Of a stretch of 64,000 nucleotides of DNA, positions 36,901-48,900 are shown one piece after another. Every line of letters begins with the position of its first letter. The stretch's first letter is position 1. Both the position numbers and the translations under genes were made by a program. The notes under the pieces were generated by a model, which saw only the letters and a program-made list of their open reading frames with translations, was not told the origin of the DNA and ran no database searches. The stretch lies in contig NC_071331.1 in assembly GCF_010183535.1 (NCBI RefSeq), forward strand, positions 12,834,001-12,898,000, written 5' to 3'. Source of the DNA: Caenorhabditis remanei (taxonomy: Eukaryota; Nematoda; Chromadorea; Rhabditida; Rhabditidae).

Positions 36901-39900
36901 GCTCAGCCAGCTGCTCTTCACCCTCAGATCGTTGAAGATGTCTGGAGGTGACGCGAAGCATTCGGAAGCTGTTCAACGTCTTCGTGAACTCGAAGAAGAA
37001 CTTCGTGCAGCCGGAGCAGTGACTCCAGCTGATCCAGCAGTCAGTGAAGCCGTTGCGAGAGCATTGGCTGTCGCTGGAGCAGGAAGAGATGTTCAAATTC
37101 GTGTGAATCAGTCGAAGCACACGACTACCACGAAGACAGTCTATGAGACTGAAACTTCAGCAATGGCTCATATGAATGAGGAACAGATTCGCAAGCTTCA
37201 GCAAGATATTATTGCCGATATCTGTACGTAAATAGTGATTGTGTGCTTTTTTGTTATGCATGATTTACTGATATTCCCTAACAAACAGGTTTTTGACGGT
37301 TTTCTTTTCGATTTCTCAATCATTTTTCAATTAGTTTTTTATTTCAGCATCTGGCGCTGAGCAACACTCTGGCCAAGACTCTGGAACGACGCAAAAGAAA
37401 GAAACTGCTGAGGAAGGATTCACAAATGAAGATGGATCTGTCGTGGTATCAAAGAAGATGACAAGAGTTGTTACTACGACCCGTACCACTTTGCCAGGTA
37501 AGAGCCTTAAAAAAATTAACTGTAAAACGTTAGGGCAAAAAATGTAAAAGGAATTTTGGAGTCCATAACTTTATTTTATTTGTTCACATATCCTTCCCTT
37601 TTGCTCTTTTCCTTTTTGCCGGGTGCTCCGATGGAACGTGAGAAATCTGTTTTGACAGAGGAATTCTCTCCGCTCCTCGATGATTTCAAAACGAATTGAG
37701 CAAGCAAGTATCCGACGGCATTTGTTGAGAGAGTACGGGGAGCATAGGAGACGACAGACACTTTACACAAGTTTTGTGAGCCAAGGGCTCCCGTGCTTTC
37801 TCAAGGCTTCGGACGGGAAAAAAGAGAAAGAGTAAAGGGGTGGGATGTGATGAACTTTTGATGGACAAGAATTAGATTAAAACATTCGATGATTTATAAA
37901 AATGAGAGAACAACTGACCCCACAAATAAATGAGCAAGGAAAACTTCCGGTCTCGCTGAAAAGGCTTAATCCGAACGGTAATGACTCTATTTAATTAAAC
38001 CCAATTTATTTCAGGAGAAGGAGAAGAGCCATCGGCCCCTGGTGAGTAAGCAGACGTGCATCAACTCGATCCCCGGACCTTGGATACCCTACCGTACTCC
38101 CTTATTTTTTTATTATTTTCAAAAAAAACTCTATTTGAACTTTTTCTCTGCTTCTCTCTCACTCTTTCTCGTCACTACACTCTCTCGCTCGGCTCTAGAA
38201 ATAAAAGAAACCAAAAAAAAACACTTTGAATATATCTATGTTGGTTATTGAATAAAGATAATTTTATGATTTGTGATTCGATCAAAATAGGATTTTTATA
38301 TCGTATTTTGATAAGTGGGAATGATTTGCATGAACTCGATATCGTTTTTGTTCATTATTAGTTTCGTCATCGCAGAAACCATGCAATGGATGCGGATTAT
38401 CATTGGACAAGACGCATGGATCAGGTTTACAATAAGAGTGAAACAGGTGAAAAATAAAACAAGGAACTTCTTCAGAATACAATCAAAGCGATTGATAGAT
38501 TTACATAGATTCATGTAGTTGCCAGTGGTTCATTTAGTATTTGTTCGGTGGTGGATATTTTCAGATGTATTGGAACATATCGATTCTTGTGTGAACTCTA
38601 CAGAGACCTTCAAAAACATTGGCTGGTGATTCGTTGATTGTATCTGAGTCACCGACTCGATAGAATATAAAGGATAGTTTTGAATTGGTCTTGTGAACGT
38701 GTATAGTTGAAAAGATTGTTAAGTTTTTGGTTTCACTGGTTCTGCAACTGCAAGATGGATTTTTCACTCTTGGCTCTTTTGGTTCTTTTGCTACTCGATG
38801 GTTGCTCGATTTATTGATTTTGCCTGTGTTGCTACACTTAAAACCGAGTAGTTTCTCAAAAAATGTTCATTCCTCTTCTTTTCACTCAAAATCCTCATGC
38901 TTAATAATCTTTGTTGCTCTATTTTCATTTTTTGAAATATTCCTAATAATTGTAAACGTACGGTAGACCCGAGGTCTTGGGAGGTAAACATGTCCACTTC
39001 ATTCATCCAAAATCATCAATCTCAATTTTATAGTTCTCATTTCAGATTCTCCTGTTGAATCACTTGGAAGTGTAAAAGACCGAATAGCCAAATTCGAGCA
39101 GTTCAAAACTCTTCCAATCGATCCATCTGTATCTGGACCTCCTCCATCAATTCATGCTCTTACTCAAGAAGATGAAGAACCAGAGGAGCATGCAGAGTCT
39201 ACTCAGCAATATGCTCATGAAGAACCAACGCAATCGTCTGAGGGACGAGATAGTGGTCGTTCTGGTCACACAGAGCAATCAATTCCAGAAGTTCATTTCA
39301 CTGAATCAGATACTGAAATTGAACATCACGATGATCATCATGAAGAGAGCCATCTTGAACCAACTGTCGGAATTGTGATCACTCCACATACTCCAATTCC
39401 ACCAGAGCATCCAGATGATAGAGAGGAAATTGAGGATGAACAGCCACAAGAACCTCTAGAACCTTCTGAGCCAGAACATGTTGCTCGTGCTGAAATCAAA
39501 GATACTCGTGAATACAGTGATGAAGAACTTGCTCATGAGTTGTCTCCATCTGAAGAACATGTTTCAACTGCGGAAATCAAGGACATCAAATCCTACTCTC
39601 CAACGTCGTCTGATGATGAAAGATCTTCCCAAAAGGGAAAAGTGAGTCCACCGATTCCCCAAGTACGCCACGTCATCTCGCCATCTGTTGCGAGCGAAGT
39701 TTTGAGTTCTCATGACGACGAGTTGGCCGCCCATTATGTGGCTGAGTCATTTGAAAAACACGACGAGGGGAGAGTTGAAACTATGGAACATCAGCCAGTC
39801 TACAGAGGACATCACTCTCCAGGACAGACATCTCCAATTGTTTCGGAGCATCCAATTGCTCAAGAATACGCAGAAAGTGTCACAAGTCATGACGAAGGAG

Positions 39901-42900
39901 ACAATTTGAGCTTGAAGAGCGGACATGAACCAGAAATTGCAAGACATTCCGTTGCAAGTGTTCAAGAAGAAGAGGAAGAAAAATCTGGATTAGGAGATTT
40001 CGCAAAGAAGGCGGGAATGATTGTTGGAGGAGTAATTGCTGCTCCAGTTGCACTCGCTGCTGTTGGAGCAAAGGCTGCTTATGATGCACTCAAGAAAGAT
40101 GATGATGATGAAGAGAAAGATCATGAAGCCCAAGAAGTGTTGACAACTCAAACAACTATCATGGAATCTCCAATTCAACACGAAGATGTTCCTCCTCCAC
40201 ATATGGAAGATGTCACTCCAAAAGTTTCTCATCATGAACAACCTCATGAGATCGTAACTGAAACAAGTACCACTGTGACTCGTGAATACTATGATGAACC
40301 AGAGGATGCTGAGGTATCTTCTGTCAAACACTCTCCAGTCCCATCTGAAAAGGAGCAAGAGCCACATTTGGTTTCTGAGACAACAACCACAACCACTGTT
40401 ACTCGTGAATTCTACGATGAGCCAGAGCAAATGCATGAGGAAGTTCAACAAGAATCTCATTCTCCAGCACCATCATCCCATGTCCAGTCAGAACGTCATC
40501 AAGCAGGATCACCTGCTTTGTCAGAACAAGAACATCCTCATGTGGTCGAGACAACAACTACAACAACTGTAACTCGTGAATATGAAGAGGAAGAACCAGA
40601 AGTTGAAGATAGAGAATCAGTAAAAGAACTCCCACATGTCACAGAGACAACAACGACTACAACTGTGACAAGAGAATATGATCAACCAGAGGGAGGATTT
40701 GATTCTGAAAGACTGTCGGAACCAGCTCATTCACCAGAACCAGCAACTGTCGGAACGCCAGCAGACAGTGAGAAATGGATTCCCCACGTGGTTGAGACAA
40801 CAACGCCGACTACAGTAACCCGTGAGTTCTACGATGAGGAAGATCCCGAACATCGTGAATCTTCTCCAGTTGCCCACGATTCAATCCATGTCGTTGAAGA
40901 ACAGAGAGAAGTGTCTCCATCTGAATCGCCAATTCCATCAGAACGATCTGTCAGATCGATTCAACAACACCCGGAGTCTCCAGCTGGAGAACGACATTCT
41001 CCAGTCCCCTCGGAACCGATGTCGGAGAAAGATGCTCATGGGGTTACTAAAACTACAACAACTACTACAGTAACTCGTGATTATTTTGAAGAACCACAGG
41101 ATGTATCCCATTCACCAGCTCCATCTTCTCATGTTGATTCTGAACATCCGATTTCTGAATCGCCAGCTTTTTCGGAGAGAGAAGTCCCTCACGTTGTCGA
41201 GACAACGACAACAACAACTGTCACTCGTGACTACGAAGTTGCACCTGAACATGATCATCCGGAATCTTCTGATAAGGATATTGCATCACACGTGGAACCT
41301 ATTCCTTCCTCCATTCATGAGTTCCATCATGAGGAGTATCCAAGACCAGAATCGCCAGCTGAAGTGTATCCAATTCCATCAAATGAGGAACAAGAGCTTC
41401 ATTTGGTTTCTGAAACTACCACAAGAACCACAGTCACTCGTGAATTTTACGATGAGCCAGAACATGGACAAGAACACCCAGATGATTCATACTCTCCTGC
41501 TCCATCTTCTCATGCAGAGTCAGCACACCACGTTTCAGAATCTCCAGTTGCATCAGAGAAAGAACATCCACATGTTGTTGAAACCACCACCACAACAACA
41601 GTAACTCGAGAATTCCACGATGAAGAGTTTGATCGACCGGAGTCTCCATCTGACGTTGCTCACGATGCTCGTTCTTCAGCTCCAGCTTCTGAAGTCGCTG
41701 AACATCGTGATATGGAATCTCCAGCTGTGTCGGAGAAGGAAGTTCCTCACGTCGTAGAAACAACAACCACTACAACAGTAACGCAGGAAGTTTATGATGA
41801 TGACTTCGATAAACCAGAATCTCGTCTGTCTGAACAAGAACACAAAGGGCTCGACTCTCCAGCCTCTGCTGCTCATGAATCCTATGGAGACCAACCACAA
41901 CAAAATATGCCGGAATCTCCACATGCTCAATACTTCCAAGAAGAACAGAGAGTTTCTGAACAACATCAACCAGAATCGGGAGATGAGAGTGATGGAGAAG
42001 GTTTTGGAAGCAAGGTTCTTGGATTTGCAAAGAAAGCAGGAATGGTTGCTGGAGGAGTTGTTGCTGCTCCAGTTGCACTAGCTGCTGTTGGAGCAAAGGC
42101 TGCCTATGATGCACTCAAGAAGGATGATGATGAGGAAGAAGAAGACAGATCACATGAAGAACCACAGGATGTATTACATTCACCAGCTCCATCTTCCCAT
42201 GGCGGTGCCGAGCATCCAGTTCTTGAATCGCCAGCTTTGTCGGAGAAAGAACTTCCACACGTTGTCGAGACAACCACCACCACAACTGTCACACGTGAAT
42301 TCTACGATGAAGAGCCAGAGCATGCTGAACTTTCACAAGAATCTCATTCCCCAGCTCCATCATCCCATGCGGAGCCTGACCATCACCTTGGTGGATCTTC
42401 CGCTCTGTCAGAACAAGAACATCCTCATGTAATCGAGACAAGTACTACAACAACTGTTACTCGCGAATTTGACGAAGAGCCCGATACAGAGCAGTTTGAG
42501 AAGAGCTATGAAGAAAAGGAAAGATCGCCTTCTCCAACCGAATTACAAGAGCACTTGGTGAAAGAGTCAACCACTACAACGACCGTTACGCGAGAATTCT
42601 ATGATGAGCCAGAACATGGACAAGAACACCCAGAAGACTCATACTCTCCAGCTCCATCTTCTCATGCAGAATCGGCACACCACGTCCCAGAATCTCCAGT
42701 TGAATCTGAGAAAGAACATCCACATGTTGTTGAAACCACTACCACAACAACAGTGACTCGAGAATTCCACGATGAAGAGTTTGATCGACCGGAATCTTCA
42801 TCTGACGTCGCTCACGATGCTCGTTCCTCCGCTCCAGCTTCTGAAGTCGCTGAACATCGTGATATGGAATCTCCAGCTGTGTCGGAGAAGGAAGTGCCTC

Positions 42901-45900
42901 ACGTCGTAGAAACAACAACCACGAATACAACGACTCGCGAGTTCTACAATGAAGAAGCAGAACCGGATTTCCCACAGACTGCCAGTCATGGAGAATCTCT
43001 AATTGCTTATCATCAAGAACAAGATTACGATCGTGCTGCTTCCCCAGCAAAATCAGAAGATGGATCACAGAAACACTTCCCACATGTCACAGAAACAACA
43101 ACGACTACAACTGTGACAAGAGAATTTGATCAGGAAGAGGGAGGATTTGATTCTGAAAGACTGTCGGAACCAGCTCATTCACCAGAACCAGCAACTGTCG
43201 GAACACCAACAGAAAGTGAGAAATCGATTCCCCACGTTGTTGAGACAACAACAACAACTACAGTAACCCGTGAGTTCTACGACGAGGAAGATCCAGAACA
43301 CCGTGAAGCTTCTCCAGTTCATTCTGAGGAACAGTTTGGAGGAGAACCACCATTAGAGTCGACAACATCGCTCCGAGGATCACCAGTTCCATCTGAAAAT
43401 GTCGAGGAGTCTCATCTTGTCAAAGAAACTACCACTACGACAACAGTCACCCGTGAATTCTATGATGAGCCTGAATATGAACAGGATCATCCAAAAGAGT
43501 CATATTCTCCAGCTCCTTCATCTCACGTAGAATCGGAACGTCATATACCAGAGTCACCAGTCGCTTCGGAGAAGGAATCTCACTTCGTTGAAGAGAACGT
43601 TGAGCCCAGATTCGAGCAAACTCAACAGAGAACATCCCTCACTTATGAGGATTCTCCAGCTGCTCAATACTTCCACGAACAGCCAGAACATCAAACTGAA
43701 TCACCAGTTCCAACCGAAAAAGCTCCACTTCTTACTGAACAACATCAACCAGAATCAGGAGATGAGAGTGACGGAGAAGGATTCGGAAGCAAGGTTCTTG
43801 GATTTGCGAAGAAAGCAGGAATGGTTGCTGGAGGAGTTGTTGCTGCACCAGTTGCACTTGCTGCTGTTGGAGCAAAGGCTGCTTATGATGCACTCAAGAA
43901 GGATGATGGTGAGGAAGAAACCAGTTACTCACAAGAACACGCACAACACGCGATTCCAACTGCCTCCGAGAAACATCATGTCACTGAAACTACCACAACC
44001 ACTACAGTTACTCGTGAGTACTTCGATGAACCAGAATCACATGAAGAACATGGCCAGGAATCCGTCGCAGGAAGTGAACATTCTATTCCACACGTTGTCG
44101 AATCAACGACTACAACAACTGTGAAACGTGATTACGATGAAGAACCAATCTCCGAGTCTCCAGTTCCTCCAGAAAAAGAATCGACTACAGTCTCGCGTGA
44201 AGTTTTTGAGACCGCACAAGGAAATGAACCGGAACATCATTACATTGAAACGACCACGACAACAGTCCAGAAAGAAATTTATGATGAACCAGAAGAGGCG
44301 GAAGACGACGGTGAACCAAAACAAGAGACTCCACACGTTGTTGAAACCACCACAACAACCAAGACAACTCGTGAATATGAAGATGATGAGGAAATATCAG
44401 AGAGTAGCGCTCCACATGTCACCGAAACAACTACAACTACTACAGTAGTTCGTGAATTCTACGGAGACCTACCCGAAGAATCTGAGGAACCAATTGACGA
44501 GCCGGTGTCTGCTCAAATTGATGAGGAAGATGCAGTTTCTCCTGACAGTGACAGCACAACTTCTGTTAGTCGAGAAATTCATACAGAAGAGCCACATGTG
44601 GTTGAAACAACTACAACCACCGTGGTCACTCGTGAATATCATGATGAACCGGAAGAAACTGAAGAGTCCGATGTGAAAGAAACAACCACCACAACGACAC
44701 TCACTCGGGAATACTATGAAGATGAACCTGAGTCGCCAATCAAAGAACATCTAGAAGAAGATCGTGCTAGTCCAGTTGATAGTGAAAAATCTGTTCCTCA
44801 GGTCATGGAAACCACTTCCAATACGACAGTTACTCGGCAGTTCTACGATGAAGAAGAACCAGAGTTCAAACAGACTGAACTGCATGGAGAATCTCCAATT
44901 GCACATCATCAAGAACAAGATTACGATCGTGCTGCTTCCCCAGAAAAATCCGAAGAAGGATCAGAGAAACACTTCCCACATGTCACAGAGACAACAACGC
45001 CTACAACTGTGACAAGAGAATTTGATCAGGAAGAGGGAGGATTTGATTCTGAAAGACTGTCGGAACCAGCTCATTCACCAGAACCAGAAACTGTCGGAAC
45101 ACCAACAGAAAGTGAGAAATCGATTCCCCACGTGGTTGAGACAACAACGACGACTACAGTAACCCGTGAGTTCTACGATGAGGAAGATCCAGAACACCGT
45201 GAAGCTTCTCCAGTTCATTCTGAAAAACAGTTTGGAGGTGAACCACCATTAGAGTCGACAACATCGCTCCGAGGATCACCAGTTCCATCTGAAAATGTCG
45301 AGGAGTCTCATCTTGTCAAAGAAACTACCACTACGACAACAGTCACCCGTGAATTCTATGATGAGCCTGAATATGAACAGGATCATCCAAAAGAGTCATA
45401 TTCTCCAGCTCCTTCATCTCACGTAGAATCGGAACGTCATATACCAGAGTCACCAGTCGCTTCGGAGAAGGAATCTCACTTCGTTGAAGAGAACGTTGAG
45501 CCCAGATTCGAGCAAACTCAACAGAGAACATCCCTCACTTATGAGGATTCTCCAGCTGCTCAATACTTCCACGAACAGCCAGAACATCAAACTGAATCAC
45601 CAGTTCCAACCGAAAAAGCTCCACTTCTTACTGAACAACATCAACCAGAATCAGGAGATGAGAGTGACGGAGAAGGATTCGGAAGCAAGGTTCTTGGATT
45701 TGCGAAGAAAGCAGGAATGGTTGCTGGAGGAGTTGTTGCTGCACCAGTTGCACTTGCTGCTGTTGGAGCAAAGGCTGCTTATGATGCACTCAAGAAGGAT
45801 GATGGTGAGGAAGAAACCAGTTACTCACAAGAACACGCACAACACGCGATTCCAACTGCCTCCGAGAAACATCATGTCACTGAAACTACCACAACCACTA

Positions 45901-48900
45901 CAGTTACTCGTGAGTACTTCGATGAACCAGAATCACATGAAGAACATGGCCAGGAATCCGTCGCAGGAAGTGAACATTCTATTCCACACGTTGTCGAATC
46001 AACGACTACAACAACTGTGAAACGTGATTACGATGAAGAACCAATCTCCGAGTCTCCAGTTCCTCCAGAAAAAGAATCGACTACAGTCTCGCGTGAAGTT
46101 TTTGAGACCGCACAAGGAAATGAACCGGAACATCATTACATTGAAACGACCACGACAACAGTCCAGAAAGAAATTTATGATGAACCAGAAGAGGCGGAAG
46201 ACGACGGTGAACCAAAACAAGAGACTCCACACGTTGTTGAAACCACCACAACAACCAAGACAACTCGTGAATATGAAGATGATGAGGAAATATCAGAGAG
46301 TAGCGCTCCACATGTCACCGAAACAACTACAACTACTACAGTAGTTCGTGAATTCTACGGAGACCTACCCGAAGAATCTGAGGAACCAATTGACGAGCCG
46401 GTGTCTGCTCAAATTGATGAGGAAGATGCAGTTTCTCCTGACAGTGACAGCACAACTTCTGTTAGTCGAGAAATTCATACAGAAGAGCCACATGTGGTTG
46501 AAACAACTACAACCACCGTGGTCACTCGTGAATATCATGATGAACCGGAAGAAACTGAAGAGTCCGATGTGAAAGAAACAACCACCACAACGACACTCAC
46601 TCGGGAATACTATGAAGATGAACCTGAGTCGCCAATCAAAGAACATCTAGAAGAAGATCGTGCTAGTCCAGTTGATAGTGAAAAATCTGTTCCTCAGGTC
46701 ATGGAAACCACTTCCAATACGACAGTTACTCGGCAGTTCTACGATGAAGAAGAACCAGAGTTCAAACAGACTGAACTGCATGGAGAATCTCCAATTGCAC
46801 ATCATCAAGAACAAGATTACGATCGTGCTGCTTCCCCAGAAAAATCCGAAGAAGGATCAGAGAAACACTTCCCACATGTCACAGAGACAACAACGCCTAC
46901 AACTGTGACAAGAGAATTTGATCAGGAAGAGGGAGGATTTGATTCTGAAAGACTGTCGGAACCAGCTCATTCACCAGAACCAGAAACTGTCGGAACACCA
47001 ACAGAAAGTGAGAAATCGATTCCCCACGTGGTTGAGACAACAACGACGACTACAGTAACCCGTGAGTTCTACGATGAGGAAGATCCAGAACACCGTGAAG
47101 CTTCTCCAGTTCATTCTGAAAAACAGTTTGGAGGTGAACCACCATTAGAGTCGACAACATCGCTCCGAGGATCACCAGTTCCATCTGAAAATGTCGAGGA
47201 ATCTCATTTTGTCAAAGAAACCACCACTACGACCACAGTCACCCGTGAATTCTATGATGAACCAGAACATGGACAAGAGCATCCAGAAGAGTCATATTCT
47301 CCAGCTCCTTCATCTCACTTGGAATCGGAACGTCATATACCAGAGTCACCGGTCGCTTCGGAGAAGGAGTCACACTTCGTTGAAGAAGACATTGAGCCCC
47401 GATTCGAGCAAACTCAACAGAGAACATCATTGACTCAAGAGGACTCTCCAGCTGCTCAATACTTCCACGAAGAGCCAGAACATCAAACTGAATCACCAGT
47501 TCCAACCGAAAAGGCTCCACTTCTTACTGAACAACATCAACCAGAATCAGGAGATGAGAGTGACGGAGAAGGATTCGGAAGCAAGGTTCTTGGATTTGCA
47601 AAGAAAGCAGGAATGGTTGCTGGAGGAGTTGTTGCTGCACCAGTTGCACTTGCTGCTGTTGGAGCAAAGGCTGCCTATGATGCACTCAAAAAGGATGATG
47701 ATGAGGAAGAACATCATGCTCTTCTTGGAGATGTCCATGAACAACACCGCAGTGACTCTCCTGTGAGATCCGAAGCCTATCATCAATTTGAACAATCGGC
47801 TGTACCGTCTCAGCAAGCTTACGACCAAGAATCTCTGAAATCTCCTGTTGACAGTGAGAAATCATTCCGTGTTGAGACAATAACAACAGAAACTCGGGAA
47901 CAATTCGGCTTTGAGTCTCCAAAACAACAAAGATCTGGATCAGCTTCTCCATCTCACAAAGAAGAAATCATGCAATTCCAAGGTGAACACTCTTCGGAAT
48001 CATCTGAGAAGGAACGTGAAAAAGAGTCAGAAGATAAAAAAGATACCCGACCAGAACTAGAACGTCAAGGATCTTACTCTCCGGGATATTCTCCAAAATC
48101 ACCGAGAGGATCTCCAGCTGAATCGGATGGAGAAAGCCGCCAAGCTTTGGAAACTGTTCCATCTGCTATTGCCGAACAGCACGTTAAGCCAGAAGAACAT
48201 CCAGCTGGATCACCTGTTACATCAGAAGAGGGTTCAACCAAATTTGTAGAGACCACAACTACAACAACTGTTACTCGCGAGCAATTCGAGTCAGAGGATG
48301 AACCAACTGGAGAACATGTTGTGGAATCCGAACAATATCCCTCTGGATCCCCAGTTCCATCCGAAGAAGATGTCCGTCGAGTTATCGAGACAACGACGAC
48401 GACAACTGTCACACGGGAAGACTATGATGATGAGCAAGAGCCGCGTCATGTTGTTGAGTCACGAGAATATTCCGCTTCTGAATCACCAGTTCCATCAGAG
48501 AAGTCTGTTGCTTATACCATCGAGACCACTACCACAACGACGGAAACTCGGAAACATGTTGAGCACGAAGACGACTTCGGTTCATCTCCGAGAGAAGTTG
48601 AACGATCATCCGTTCCAGTTGAATCCTCATCTCCAGTACCATCGGAAGAAGATGTTCATGGTTACATGAAGACGACAACAACCACAACAACAGTCACTCG
48701 TGAACACTTTGAACCAGAGTATGAGCCAATTGGTGGACAAGTTGTGGAATCTGAAGAGTACGCTTCAGGATCTCCAATTCCATCGGAGAAGTCAGCTGGA
48801 AAAATTAGTGGAACACACGAACCCGAGGAATATCAATACTCAACTTCTCCAGTTCAATCAGAGAAACAATCGGAAGAGCCGTCTATTGCCCCATACGAGC

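Noticed and set aside
39375..39380. GTG-initiated start of the giant open frame
   Set aside because: The frame is open upstream to the acceptor at 39045 and is joined in phase to exon 38015-38041; there is no reason for initiation here.
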